Shown: one piece after another, positions 36,674 to 46,049 of the stretch
How positions within the stretch are numbered: the first letter of the stretch is position 1
Layout of the letters: every line of letters begins with the position of its first letter
Source: Asaia bogorensis
GTDB lineage: Bacteria > Pseudomonadota > Alphaproteobacteria > Acetobacterales > Acetobacteraceae
NCBI GenBank assembly: GCA_945868845.1
Contig: CAMBMS010000018.1
Span: 1 to 59,712, forward strand
DNA: 59,712 bases
Direction of reading: 5' to 3'
Made by a program: the position numbers and the translations under genes
Notes under the pieces: model-generated
Databases searched by the model: none
What the model saw: only the letters and a program-made list of their open reading frames with translations
What the model was told of the DNA's origin: nothing

Positions 36674-39184
36674 TCAGACATTGCGTAGCAGCGGTGCGGC
36701 CTTGGCGCGCAGGGCGGCGGCGGTACCGAGATAACCGGTGACGAGCATCAGGATTAGCGCGGCTAGCAATGTGAGGGCCAGCCGCCCGGGCAGAAACACA
36801 AAATCGGCGCGTAAGACAAAGCGCACCACGCTCCAGGCGCTGGCGGTGCCGACAAGGCCGGCCAGCAGTCCGGCGGTTAGGCCGAAGGCGAGAAATTCAG
36901 TCAGCCAGGCGGCGCGGATTTGCGCTCGGCTGGCGCCCAGGGTTTTAAGCAGCACGGCCTCGCGCACCCGCCGCGCTTGCCCCGCGGCGACCGCCCCGGC
37001 GAGCACCAACATGCCGGAGAGCAGGGTGATCCCGCCAGTGGCGGTCAGGGCAAGAGCAATCTGATCGAGGATATTGGAGAGCGAACGCAGCACCTCCTCC
37101 ACCCGAATGCCAGCGACGTTCGGCAGCGCGTCGCTCACCGCGCGCAGTACCGCGCCTTGCGTCTCCGGCGTGGCGCGCAAGGTAGCGATATGGGTGTGCG
37201 GCGCCTGCTCCAGCAGGCCGGGGCTAGTGACGAGGGCAAAATTAATACCCAGCGAGCGCCAGGCGATCTGGCGCAGATTCTCCACCCGCAGATCGATATC
37301 GCGGCCCAGCACATTCACTCGGATAATGTCGCCAATCTTGACGCCCCAGCCGGCGGCCAGTTGTGCGTCGAGGGAGACGAGGGGCGGGCCGCGATAATCC
37401 GCCGCCCACCACGTGCCGGCGACGATATGCGTGCCCCCTGGCGGTAGGGCGGCGTAGGTCAGGCCACGATCGCCGCGCAGCGCCCATTGGGTTTCCGGCG
37501 TGGCCTTAGCCTGTGCGGCCGGGACACCGTTCACCGCGACGATGCGCGCGCGCAGGCTGGGCACGTGTTTGACATCCGACACGCCCGGCGTGCGCGCCAA
37601 CAGCTCGGTGAACGTGGCGAGTTGCGCGCTCTGGATGTCGATGAAGAAAAATGACGGTGCCTGGGCGGGGATCTGCGCCAACACATGGGCGTGCAGATTG
37701 CCATGGATCATTGCTACCGAAGCCAGGGTGGATAGGCCCAGCCCGACCGAGACCAGCATCAGCGGCACCGGCGTTCCGGGCCGGTGCAGATTGCCGAGCC
37801 CCAGCCGGGCCCAGGCAACGCGCGGGCGCGGCCAAATCCGGGCGAGGCGCACCAGCAAGAACCCGCCAAGGCGAAATATTCCCAGCGCGCCCACCGCCCC
37901 GGCGCAGAACCAGCCCGCCAGCCAGCGATCCGGCGAGGCCAGTACGGTCAGCGCCACCAGCCCCAGGGACAGGCCCCCGGTCGTCGCCTGGACCCGCCAT
38001 CCGGCGCGCGCGTCATGCGGGATTTGCGCGTCGCGGAACAGCGCAGCGCCAGGAATACGCGCAGCGCGGCCCAGCGGCAGCAGGGCAAAGCAGGCGGCCG
38101 TCAGCAAGCCGAATCCGGCCGCCAACAGCAGCGGCCCCACGAACACCCCGACGCGCGGCGCGACGGGGAGCACATCGCCCATTAGCCAGATCGCCAACCA
38201 GGGTAACACCGCTCCCACCGCCAGCCCGACCGCGGTCCCCAGCGCCGCTAGGGCCATCACCTGCGCCAGGCACATGGTGAGAAGAAGCCGTGCCGAGGCG
38301 CCGAGGCAGCGCAGGCTCGCCAAGGTAGCCGCGCGCGCGATCAGCCAGGCGCGCACGCCATTGGCGACGCCTATGCCGCCCACCAGCAAGGCGGTCAGCC
38401 CGACTAGGGTCATGAACTGCCCGGTCTGCGCGATGAAGCGCGAAATTCCGGGGGCGGCCTCGCCGGGCTGGCGGATGCGCCAGCCGTGATCGGGGAAGAT
38501 TTTTGCCAATTCGGCGACGACATCGGCTGGCATGTCGCCTGCCGGCCAAACGGCGCGCACGGCATGGCGCAGGATCGCACCCGGCACGTCCAGCTCCGTA
38601 TGCGCCAGGGTCGATAGCGCGATCAGCGCCCGTGGCGCCATCAGTGGCGAGGCGACATTGTCGGGTTCCTTGATCAGCGCCGCACGCAAGGTCAGGACGG
38701 CATTGCCGAGGCGTACCGTATCGCCGGGGCGCAGGCGCAGCCGGTCCAACACCACCTGCTCCACCGCCACCCCGCCATCCGCCAGCACGGTGGCGGGGCT
38801 GAGAGCGGGGGCGAACCCGGCCGGCCCGACCAGCGGCCAAGCGGCATCCACGGCTTTCAGTTCGACCAGTTGCCGCGCGCCGGACGGCGCCGCCAGGAGG
38901 CTGCGCATCTGCGTGATGGCGGACAGACGGGCGCCGCGCGCGGTCAGGAAATCGCGCAATTCCGGTGGCACGGTGAGGCTCCCAGTGTCGATTTCCAGAT
39001 CGCCGCCGAGTAATCGCCGTCCCTCTGCCGCCAAGCCCTGGCTCAGGCTTTCGCGCAAGCCCCCGACCCCGGCGATAGTGGCGACGCCAAGGGCGAGACA
39101 GGCAAGCACGATGCGCATGCCGCGCACGCGATCCCGCCCGCTGGCACGTAATTCCCGCCAGGCCAGCCGGAGCGCAAGGCTCAC
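36674..39184 (-). CDS. ABC transporter permease, FtsX/YbbP family
   Basis: An 836-residue inner-membrane protein with two FtsX domains. The first membrane segment lies after LAWRELRASGRDRVRGMRIV, a large extracytoplasmic domain follows, and clusters of three or four helices occur in the middle and at the C-terminus (LTATGGITLLSGMLVLAGAV, then EAVLLKTLGASRAQIRAAWL). This is the YbbP layout. It overlaps its ATPase partner by four bases. E. coli YbbAP is likewise adjacent to tesA. Export of a lipid or other hydrophobic molecule is inferred. Confidence 0.9.
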   Translation of the reverse strand: MSLALRLAWRELRASGRDRVRGMRIVLACLALGVATIAGVGGLRESLSQGLAAEGRRLLGGDLEIDTGSLTVPPELRDFLTARGARLSAITQMRSLLAAPSGARQLVELKAVDAAWPLVGPAGFAPALSPATVLADGGVAVEQVVLDRLRLRPGDTVRLGNAVLTLRAALIKEPDNVASPLMAPRALIALSTLAHTELDVPGAILRHAVRAVWPAGDMPADVVAELAKIFPDHGWRIRQPGEAAPGISRFIAQTGQFMTLVGLTALLVGGIGVANGVRAWLIARAATLASLRCLGASARLLLTMCLAQVMALAALGTAVGLAVGAVLPWLAIWLMGDVLPVAPRVGVFVGPLLLAAGFGLLTAACFALLPLGRAARIPGAALFRDAQIPHDARAGWRVQATTGGLSLGLVALTVLASPDRWLAGWFCAGAVGALGIFRLGGFLLVRLARIWPRPRVAWARLGLGNLHRPGTPVPLMLVSVGLGLSTLASVAMIHGNLHAHVLAQIPAQAPSFFFIDIQSAQLATFTELLARTPGVSDVKHVPSLRARIVAVNGVPAAQAKATPETQWALRGDRGLTYAALPPGGTHIVAGTWWAADYRGPPLVSLDAQLAAGWGVKIGDIIRVNVLGRDIDLRVENLRQIAWRSLGINFALVTSPGLLEQAPHTHIATLRATPETQGAVLRAVSDALPNVAGIRVEEVLRSLSNILDQIALALTATGGITLLSGMLVLAGAVAAGQARRVREAVLLKTLGASRAQIRAAWLTEFLAFGLTAGLLAGLVGTASAWSVVRFVLRADFVFLPGRLALTLLAALILMLVTGYLGTAAALRAKAAPLLRNV

Positions 39185-39897
39185 GCGCTCACCACACGGC
39201 CATCGGCAATATGCACTTCCCTGCCACAGCGCGCGGCAAGGGCGGGATCATGGGTAACGAGTAGAAGTGTCGCCCCAGCCTCGCGAGCCAGGGCGAACAT
39301 CAGATCGATCACCATCATTCCGGTCGCCTGATCCAGGTTGCCGGTCGGCTCATCGGCCAACAATACCGCCGGACGCGGCGCAATCGCGCGGGCCAGGGCG
39401 ACGCGTTGCTGTTCGCCGCCCGAAAGCTGGCCAGGTAGATGCGTGAGCCGATGGCCGAGCCCCACTGCATGGAGCGACACCGCCGCACGCTCCATGGCGT
39501 CGGCGATGCCGGCTAGTTCCATCCCCACGGCAACATTTTCTAGCGCCGTCATGGTGGGAATCAGATGAAACACCTGGAACACGATGCCGATATGATCGCG
39601 CCGGATGCGCGCCAGAGCGTCCTCGTCCAGCCCACCCAGATCGTGCCCGGCTATGCGTACGGAGCCGAAGCTGGGTTGTTCCAGCCCTGCCAGCAGCATC
39701 AACAGGCTGGTCTTGCCGGACCCGGAGGGGCCCAGAATGCCGACGCTTTCGCCCGCCGCGATGTCTAGATCGATGCCGCGTAAAATATTGACCGGCCCTG
39801 CGGCCGAGGGCACGATCAGGCCCAGACCCCGGATTTCAATCAGTGTCCCACCCGGCGAACCGATCAGCGGAATTGGGAATGAGCGAGTGACATCCAT
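39181..39897 (-). CDS. ABC transporter ATP-binding protein, YbbA/LolD-like
   Basis: A 238-residue ATPase with Walker [10 protein letters not shown], signature [15 protein letters not shown], Walker [14 protein letters not shown] and H-loop [24 protein letters not shown] with DEPTGNLD marks the LolD/MacB/YbbA group that partners FtsX-type permeases. The first 18 residues are unusual for the family. The ATG at 39897 lies in a CATG palindrome whose other strand provides the ATG of the esterase gene. A start nearer LIEIRGLG is possible. Confidence 0.9.
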   Translation of the reverse strand: MDVTRSFPIPLIGSPGGTLIEIRGLGLIVPSAAGPVNILRGIDLDIAAGESVGILGPSGSGKTSLLMLLAGLEQPSFGSVRIAGHDLGGLDEDALARIRRDHIGIVFQVFHLIPTMTALENVAVGMELAGIADAMERAAVSLHAVGLGHRLTHLPGQLSGGEQQRVALARAIAPRPAVLLADEPTGNLDQATGMMVIDLMFALAREAGATLLLVTHDPALAARCGREVHIADGRVVSA

Positions 39898-40546
39898 GAC
39901 CGCAGCATATGGCGCCTGCCGGGCCGGGTTAAAAGCGGCATTTTTAGTTGTTGGCCTAAGTATGCTCTGGAGTACGCCGGGTCTTGCCGCTAAACGGCTG
40001 CTAATCCTGGGCGATTCACTGACCGCCGGGTTCGGCCTGGCGCGCGCGGACGGGTTTCAGGCCCAGCTGCTTGCCGCGCTCGCCGCGTATGGCCATGACA
40101 TCACGATCATCGACGCCGCCGTCTCCGGCGATACCAGCGCCGGTGGGCGCGCGCGCCTGGATTGGGTGCTGGGCGAGGGGGTGGACGCCGCGCTGGTCGA
40201 GCTGGGCGCCAATGACGGGTTGCGCGGGACGGAGCCGCGCGAAATGGAACAAAATCTGCGCGCCATTCTGGACGTGCTGGCGGCGCGGAACATTCCCGTC
40301 CTGCTCACCGGCATGCTGGCCCCGCCCAATCTGGGCGCCGTGTATGGTGCGGAATACCAGACCGTCTTCGCCCATCTCGGCGCCCGCCCGGGCGTGCTGT
40401 TCGACCCATTCTTTCTGGAGGGTGTCGCGGCCGATCGCGCGCTCAATCAGGCGGATGGTTTGCACCCGAATCCGATGGGCGTGCGGAAAATCGTGGCGCG
40501 GCTGCTGCCACTCGTGAAAGAGCTGCTGGCCCGGGTTAAAAACTGA
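39896..40546 (+). CDS. tesA: arylesterase / acyl-CoA thioesterase I (TesA-type GDSL hydrolase)
   Basis: A periplasmic SGNH hydrolase of 216 residues. A signal peptide (GLKAAFLVVGLSMLWSTPGLAA) is followed by block I LLILGDSLTAGFGL with the catalytic Ser. Block III is LGANDGLRG, and the C-terminal Asp-x-x-His lies in DGLHPNPMG. Its start codon overlaps that of the divergent ATPase gene by two bases. It overlaps thpR by one base, so the two are coupled. The ybbAP-tesA arrangement is conserved in proteobacteria. Confidence 0.92.
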   Translation: MTAAYGACRAGLKAAFLVVGLSMLWSTPGLAAKRLLILGDSLTAGFGLARADGFQAQLLAALAAYGHDITIIDAAVSGDTSAGGRARLDWVLGEGVDAALVELGANDGLRGTEPREMEQNLRAILDVLAARNIPVLLTGMLAPPNLGAVYGAEYQTVFAHLGARPGVLFDPFFLEGVAADRALNQADGLHPNPMGVRKIVARLLPLVKELLARVKN

Positions 40547-41079
40547 TGCGCCTGTTCGTCGCCCTCGATCTGCCATGGGAACTGAAACGGCGCCTGGAGC
40601 TGCTGTGCGGCGGTATTCCCGGCGTGTGCGTTGTCCCGGCAGAGAATTTTCATCTGACACTGCGCTTCATCGGCGAGGTGTCTGCCGTACAAGCGGAGGA
40701 CATCGATCACGCTTTGGCGGCCATCCGCGCGCCCGGCTTCGGGATCAGCCTCGCCGGGGTCGGCACGTTCACGAAAGCCGGCCGCGCGACCGCGCTCTGG
40801 GTTGGCGTGGACCGCAACGCGGCGCTCGATCACCTGCAAGCCAAAATCGAAAACGCCCTGCGCCGCACCGGGCTGGACCCTGCGCGCCGCCGCTTCACCC
40901 CGCATGTGACTTTGGCGCGGCTAGATAATGTCCCCGAGGTGAAAGTCGCAGCGTTTGTGCAGGACAGAAATTTGTTTCGCGCCGCGCCTGCGCAGATGGA
41001 TTATTTTACCCTTCTCTCTTCCGTCCTTGGGCGCGACGGGTCCGTCTATACGCCCGAGGTGACGTACGCTCTGGATTAA
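40546..41079 (+). CDS. thpR: RNA 2',3'-cyclic phosphodiesterase (2H family)
   Basis: A cytoplasmic 2H phosphoesterase of 177 residues that opens 2',3'-cyclic phosphates on RNA and can ligate tRNA halves in vitro. The two H-x-T-x motifs are HLTLRF (about residue 36) and HVTLAR (about residue 123). The start MRLFVALDLPWELKRRLELL is typical. It overlaps the tesA stop by one base and converges on the dienelactone hydrolase gene. Confidence 0.92.
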   Translation: MRLFVALDLPWELKRRLELLCGGIPGVCVVPAENFHLTLRFIGEVSAVQAEDIDHALAAIRAPGFGISLAGVGTFTKAGRATALWVGVDRNAALDHLQAKIENALRRTGLDPARRRFTPHVTLARLDNVPEVKVAAFVQDRNLFRAAPAQMDYFTLLSSVLGRDGSVYTPEVTYALD

Positions 41080-41086
41080 GGCGTGT

Positions 41087-41818
41087 TTAACCGAGTGTGC
41101 GCTGCCACAGCGCGAACATCTTGGTCCACACTTTTTCCGATTCCATCGCGTGATAATCGGCGCGCGCCGAAAATTGGAACCCGTGCGTGGTGCCCGGCTG
41201 AATCTCTAGCGTATGCTTAGCGCGGACTTTCTTTAGTGCCGCCTTTAAGGCCGGAATCACATGATCGGGCACCGATCCGTCAGTCTCGGCAAAACTATAG
41301 TACAGCTCGCCCTTGACTTTATCGACGAGCAGATGCGGACTATCCGGCCGATCCGTCACGATGCCAACGCCATAAAGAGACACGGCGGAGACGAAGCGAT
41401 GCGGAAATCTGGCCGCGACCGTGGTGATGTATTGCCCGCTCATGCAATAACCCACGCAACTAACGGGGCCGGATTTCGCCGCGTCCTGGGCATCCAGATA
41501 GGCGAGGATGCCTGCCGTATCATCGACCACTAGCGCGTTGGTGAGGCTGTTCATCGCGGCGCGAATGACACCCGACATGCCATCGTCACGCCGTGGAATA
41601 TCGAAGCGCACCGTACCGAGACGGTAATACATATCCGGCAGGATGCAGATATAGCCAGCACGCGCGATGCGGCGCGCCAAATTTCGCAATTCCTCACGGA
41701 TACCCGGCGCATCCATGTAAAGAATAATCGGCGGGAACGGCCCGCCAGATTCCGGATGCACAAGGAAGCTCGACATCAGGCCGTGCCGTGTCACCACATG
41801 CGTTTCTGTCTCGATCAT
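41087..41818 (-). CDS. dienelactone hydrolase family protein
   Basis: An alpha/beta hydrolase of 243 residues. The nucleophile elbow reads CVGYCMSGQY with Cys at the dienelactone hydrolase position. The catalytic His lies in GTTHGFQF, and YMDAPGIREELRNLARRIA is characteristic of the family. I chose ATG 41818, preceded by GGGGGA. The longer frame upstream runs across the divergent pseudogene. It could hydrolyse dienelactones or other cyclic esters in aromatic catabolism. Confidence 0.9.
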   Translation of the reverse strand: MIETETHVVTRHGLMSSFLVHPESGGPFPPIILYMDAPGIREELRNLARRIARAGYICILPDMYYRLGTVRFDIPRRDDGMSGVIRAAMNSLTNALVVDDTAGILAYLDAQDAAKSGPVSCVGYCMSGQYITTVAARFPHRFVSAVSLYGVGIVTDRPDSPHLLVDKVKGELYYSFAETDGSVPDHVIPALKAALKKVRAKHTLEIQPGTTHGFQFSARADYHAMESEKVWTKMFALWQRTLG

Positions 41819-41861
41819 ATCTATTCCCCCTGTAGGATGGCGCCATGATGATCTGGATCGC

Positions 41862-42414
41862 GTGGCCGAGAAAGCCCGCGCGTGCAAACTGCGCCGCGCA
41901 TTTTCCGGTGAGTCCACGGCGGGTATTGCGCTCGTCCGCCATCGCGCAGTTGCAGATTATCGGTCAGGCGCTGAGGACCAAGGTACATGCGACGAAGATT
42001 CCGTGCACCAATCTCCCGGGCGACCGGATGTGACTATGCCTAAGCATGACGCGGGCGAAATTTTACGGTTCCCGCCGTGTCGCCACCGTGCCGATGGGGC
42101 TGCACCATCCGGACTGCTTGCCAAATGGCGGCGGTGCGCTGCCGCGCCCGGAATGCGTGCCCCCTGGCACCAGAGGCTGTTTCCTTTGACCCCGATATTC
42201 CCCTGACCTAGCTGGTGGGGGGCTACGCGCAGGCACGCGCGCTGGGCAAGGGCGCGTTGACGGAGCGGTGTGCGCTTTCGCCACCCATTTACCGGACGGG
42301 CTCACCTTGCGGAACCCGTCTTGGCAGACCGCAGCATGGGCACGCCAGAGTGCCTGGCTCTCCAAACAAGCGCTACCCGCCTTGCGGCAAACCGTTACTG
42401 CCGCGTTAGGCTGA
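41862..42414 (+). pseudogene. uracil-DNA glycosylase family protein, inactivated
   Basis: Pieces in different frames align end to end with the ~200-residue UDG family. They are VAEKARACKL, then AAHFPVSPRRVLRSS and LQIIGQALRTKVHATKIP, then LPGDRM followed by a TGA where Trp is expected. TRAKFYGSRRVATVPMG, LPRPECVPPWHQRL, a TAG, LVGGYAQARALGKGALTER and finally LPDGLTLRNPSWQTAAWARQ to ALG-stop complete it. At least two frameshifts and two stops are needed to join them. It is divergent from the dienelactone hydrolase gene and clearly non-functional. Confidence 0.8.
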
Positions 42415-42472
42415 TCCTTGCCAACGGCCCGTCGCGGGTTGAATAGTGCGCAGTAGCGAGAAGGGGAGGGAA

Positions 42473-42784
42473 ATGCGGAACCACATCACCGTCCACCGCA
42501 CCAGACCGCTGGCAGGCGCTATCATCGGCGGCATTGATCTTTCGCGTCCGCTAGCGAAATATGATTTTTTCACTATCCAGCATGCTCTTGTCGATCGCCG
42601 CGTATTTTTTCGAGATCAGATTCTGACCGAGGCGCAACATATCGCCTTCGCCGTTTATTTCGGACAAATCAATATTAACCGCTTCTTCAAGGCGGTCGAC
42701 TGGTATCCTCAAACTGCCGCGGTGCGCAAGGAGCCGGAGCCCGCGCTTGCCGGAATTTACGCCTTGCCTGCAATGAAATCTTAG
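42473..42784 (+). pseudogene. TauD/TfdA-type dioxygenase, N-terminal fragment
   Basis: The frame has a good SD (GGGGAGGG) and a normal N-terminus for Fe(II)/2-oxoglutarate dioxygenases: TVHRTRPLAGAIIGGIDLSR, then ALVDRRVFFRDQILTEAQHI and YPQTAAVRKEPE. After about 103 residues it stops, before the His-x-Asp metal motif. Intact members have around 280 residues. It ends 10 bases before the next gene. A transcribed but inactive stub is the likely product. Confidence 0.75.
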
Positions 42785-42794
42785 GGAGAAAGCC

Positions 42795-43487
42795 ATGGCC
42801 AAAGTCGCCGTCATTACCGGTTCGAATGGGAAAATCGGCCAGGCCACCTGTCGGCGCCTGGCGCAATCGGGTTATACGGTCGTTGGTATAGATCTGTCCG
42901 GCGAGGGTGTTGGCAACTGGCCGCATTACCAATGCGACCTCGCCGATCTAAAGCAAATGGCGGATGTATTCGCACGCATCGAGGCTGAGCACGGATTGAT
43001 CCAGGTGCTTTTCAATAACGCCGCCATCTACAATTCCGGCACCGATGCGTTGACCCTCGATCCGGACAAATTCGACGCCACCATGGATGTGAATGTCCGT
43101 GCGCCTTTCTTCGCGGCGCAATGGATGGCAAAGCGGTTAATCGACCAGGGAAAGCCTGGCGCGATTGTCTCGGTCGCCTCGCGCGCCGGGCAGAATGGCA
43201 GCGCTGTGGTGGATTACGGCGCGTCGAAGGCCGCGGTGATCAACCTCACCAAGAGCCTGGGCAAACGCCTCGGCCCGCACGGGATCCGGGTGAATGCGAT
43301 CGCGCCCGGACTGATCGACACGGCGATGGGCGCCCGCGTGCCGGAAACGCACAAGGTGAACCACACCGCCACCAGCGCGCTGCGCCGCGTCGGCCAGCCA
43401 GAGGAGATCGCCAATGTGGTGAATTTCCTGGTGAGCGACGAATCGTCGTTTATTACATGTGCGACGATCGACGTGAATGGCGGTTAG
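42795..43487 (+). CDS. SDR family NAD(P)-dependent oxidoreductase
   Basis: A 230-residue classical short-chain dehydrogenase. TGSNGKIGQATCRRLAQSG binds the cofactor. NNAAIYNSGTD and the catalytic YGASKAAVINLTKSLGKRL are intact, and it ends in TCATIDVNGG. The ATG follows GGGAG. It lies between the TauD stub and the GMC gene, with 10-base gaps on each side, so the three probably formed one catabolic operon for an alcohol or polyol. Confidence 0.92.
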   Translation: MAKVAVITGSNGKIGQATCRRLAQSGYTVVGIDLSGEGVGNWPHYQCDLADLKQMADVFARIEAEHGLIQVLFNNAAIYNSGTDALTLDPDKFDATMDVNVRAPFFAAQWMAKRLIDQGKPGAIVSVASRAGQNGSAVVDYGASKAAVINLTKSLGKRLGPHGIRVNAIAPGLIDTAMGARVPETHKVNHTATSALRRVGQPEEIANVVNFLVSDESSFITCATIDVNGG

Positions 43488-43497
43488 GAGCTCTCCC

Positions 43498-45147
43498 GTG
43501 GACGAATTCGATTATATTATTATCGGCGCAGGCGCCGCCGGCTCAGTGCTGGCAGGCCGCCTGACGGAGGACCTGAATGTCACGGTCTGCGTACTGGAAG
43601 CCGGTCCGCCGGATTCTCATCCGTTCATCCAAGTCCCCGCCGGGTTCATCAAGACCCTGTTCAACCCCGCCTATACTTGGCAGTTCAAGACCGAGCCAAG
43701 CGAAGGTTCCGGCGGGCGGCAAATTTTGACGACGCAAGGGCGTACTCTGGGTGGATCAGGGTCGATCAACGGCATGATCTATAATCGCGGACAGCCGGCA
43801 GATTTCGATCATTGGGCGCAACGCGGCAATCGCGGCTGGGGCTATGCGGATGTGCTACCTTATTTCAAGCGGACAGAAAAACGCATCGGTCGGGCCGATG
43901 ACCGCGTGCATGGGCGCGAAGGCAATATTCCCATCACCGATTGCGACTGGACGCATCCCATCATCGAGGCCTTTATCGACGGTGCGGTGAAATCCGGCGT
44001 GCCGCGCAATCGCGATTACAATAACGGCCATCAGGAGGGTGTCGGTTACTACCAGCGTGCCATCCATAATGGCTGGCGCCGCTCCTCCGCGCGGATGTTT
44101 CTTTACCCCGCCATCAAGCGCGGAAATCTGGATGTGCGCACCAACGCACGCGTGGCGAAAATTGTCTTCCAGGGAAAGCGCGCGGTGGGTGTGCGCTATA
44201 TCAACGATGCCGACCGCAGCCAGTTTACCGAAATCCGCGCGCGGCGCGAAATTATCCTCAGCGGCGGCACAGCCAATTCGGCACGGCTACTACAGATCTC
44301 AGGCGTCGGGCCCGCTTCGGTAGTAAAAAATATTGGTGTGGAGATGATCCACGAACTCCCCGGCGTGGGTGAGAATTTTCGCGACCATTACACCGTCCGC
44401 TTCGTCAACCGCGCCAAGGGGGTGGTGACGATGAATGAAATGTCGCGCGGGCCACGGCTGCTGGGCCAGATCGTGCGCTGGGCGCTCGGAAAACCGTCCA
44501 TCCTCGCGCTGTCGCCGTCGATTGTTTATTTTTTTCTGAAATCCAATCCGGCGATGGATAATCCAGATTTGCAGGGAGTATTCTCCCCAGCCAGCTACAA
44601 GGACGGGTTCGTCGGCTTACTGGATGACCATCCCGGCATGACCGGCGGCATCTGGCAGCACCGGCCGGAAAGCAAGGGCTATGTTCGCGCGCGCTCAGCC
44701 GATCCGTTTGTTGACCCGATCATCCAGCCCAATTACCTGGCCCACCCGACGGACCAGCAAGTACTGATCGACGGCATGAAAAAACTGCGCACCCTGCTGC
44801 ACACGCCGGAGGTGGAGCGTTATGTCGATTTCGAGGCCTTGCCGGGTAGCAAGGTGCGTAGCGACGACGAATTGCTACATTACGCGCGCATGTACGGTTC
44901 CACTGGCTATCATCTGATGGGCACCTGCCGGATGGGACCATCCAGCGATCCGACCGCGGTGGTGGACGATCAGTTGCGGGTTTATGGACTGGAAGGGCTG
45001 CGGGTGGTGGATGCTTCCATTATGCCGAACATGCCGTCGGCGAATACCTATTCCTCCACCATGATGGTCGCAGAAAAAGCGTCAGACATGATCCGCGACC
45101 GCACGCCCTTGCCCGCGGCGGAATTGTCCCAGCTGCCGACCGCCTAA
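43498..45147 (+). CDS. GMC family FAD-dependent oxidoreductase (choline dehydrogenase-like)
   Basis: A 549-residue flavoprotein alcohol dehydrogenase. The FAD motif DYIIIGAGAAGSVLAGRL is at the N-terminus. GMC signature 1 is GRTLGGSGSINGMIYNRG, and the region with HLMGTCRMG and VVDASIMPNMPSANTYSSTM holds the catalytic His. I chose GTG 43498, eight bases after AGGAG. A start seven codons earlier overlaps the SDR gene. Likely oxidises a primary alcohol and passes electrons to quinone or another acceptor. Confidence 0.94.
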   Translation: MDEFDYIIIGAGAAGSVLAGRLTEDLNVTVCVLEAGPPDSHPFIQVPAGFIKTLFNPAYTWQFKTEPSEGSGGRQILTTQGRTLGGSGSINGMIYNRGQPADFDHWAQRGNRGWGYADVLPYFKRTEKRIGRADDRVHGREGNIPITDCDWTHPIIEAFIDGAVKSGVPRNRDYNNGHQEGVGYYQRAIHNGWRRSSARMFLYPAIKRGNLDVRTNARVAKIVFQGKRAVGVRYINDADRSQFTEIRARREIILSGGTANSARLLQISGVGPASVVKNIGVEMIHELPGVGENFRDHYTVRFVNRAKGVVTMNEMSRGPRLLGQIVRWALGKPSILALSPSIVYFFLKSNPAMDNPDLQGVFSPASYKDGFVGLLDDHPGMTGGIWQHRPESKGYVRARSADPFVDPIIQPNYLAHPTDQQVLIDGMKKLRTLLHTPEVERYVDFEALPGSKVRSDDELLHYARMYGSTGYHLMGTCRMGPSSDPTAVVDDQLRVYGLEGLRVVDASIMPNMPSANTYSSTMMVAEKASDMIRDRTPLPAAELSQLPTA

Positions 45148-45462
45148 GCCGCGCATCTGCGAGGAAGGCGCCGGACGTAACCGACCCGCTACATCTGATC
45201 GCTAGGGTTGCCACTGCCCCAGCCAATCAAGTATTATTAGCCCATGGACAGGATACAGAAAATCACCGTTGTCCGAAAATACAATGATTCTAAATATTTT
45301 CGGTCAATAACAAAGAATAGGGAGTTCGTTTCAACAACGAATTCTGTTCTTGATTGTCCCTCCCGAAATTTGGCTGAACTTGATTGTGGCAGTACTGTGG
45401 CAGCCCGACCCTCGGCTCGTACCAACACCATCTGGGTGCCACGATTGTTTGCGCGCTGTTCC
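45148..45462. other. intergenic stretch upstream of rlpA-like gene
   Basis: About 315 bases, noticeably richer in A+T around 45240-45380, with no recognisable gene. A frame in phase with the RlpA gene extends back through it but shows no sequence resembling a protein. Promoters for the RlpA gene are presumably here, although I could not assign a -35/-10 pair. Confidence 0.5.
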
Positions 45463-45870
45463 ATGAACAGGGTATCCGCCGCGCTGGCCGGGTTGCTAGC
45501 CTGCGCCACCGCAACGCCCGCCGCGGCTCACATGGCGGATGCCCCACCCACCAAAATCGCTCCCGCCGAGATCCCGCAGAACTGGGTCACGGAGGCCGGA
45601 TCGGCTTCCTGGTACGCGGCATCGCGCCACCCGCGGCGCACGGCCTCGGGCGCGCGCTATGATCAGAACTCCATGACGGCGGCGCACCCCTGGCTGCCGT
45701 TCGGGTCCAAAGTGCGGGTGACGCGGCGCGATACGGGGCACTCGATTGTTGTTACGATAACAGACCGCCTTCCGAGCAAAAGACATGTCATCGACCTCTC
45801 AGTCGGCGCGGCGAAGCGATTGGGCATGTTACGCCAAGGCACCACGCAGGTGGCTTTAACACCGGCCTAG
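45463..45870 (+). CDS. RlpA-family septal ring lytic transglycosylase (DPBB domain)
   Basis: A small exported protein of 135 residues. A signal peptide (MNRVSAALAGLLACATATPA) is followed by a double-psi beta-barrel with GSASWYAASRHPRRTASGAR, MTAAHPWLPFGSKVRVTR and ITDRLPSKRHVIDLSVGAAK. There the conserved Asp and Asp-Leu-Ser are kept. The SPOR domain of long RlpA is absent, as is normal for short forms. I chose ATG 45463 because only this start gives a signal peptide. Confidence 0.88.
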   Translation: MNRVSAALAGLLACATATPAAAHMADAPPTKIAPAEIPQNWVTEAGSASWYAASRHPRRTASGARYDQNSMTAAHPWLPFGSKVRVTRRDTGHSIVVTITDRLPSKRHVIDLSVGAAKRLGMLRQGTTQVALTPA

Positions 45871-46049
45871 GTGTTTAGGGCGTTTTCATTCTGACTGAAG
45901 TTGGTACCGCCTGCCCCCCCGTTATGCCAATGATCCAGCCGCCAAGCTTGGAGTGTTCATTTCGCCCTGTGCTGCCGCGAACACGGCATCGATCATCGCT
46001 CATCAAGGTCAATCGCCTTTGGACCATTAGACACGTCAATTCGTCGGTC

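Noticed and set aside
45244-45462. 73-codon extension of the RlpA-family protein
   Set aside because: It would bury the signal peptide in the middle of the protein.
45871-46049. Insertion-sequence end downstream of the RlpA gene
   Set aside because: The string beginning GTGTTTAGGGCGTTTTCATT felt like an IS terminus, but I found no partner inverted repeat or transposase fragment.
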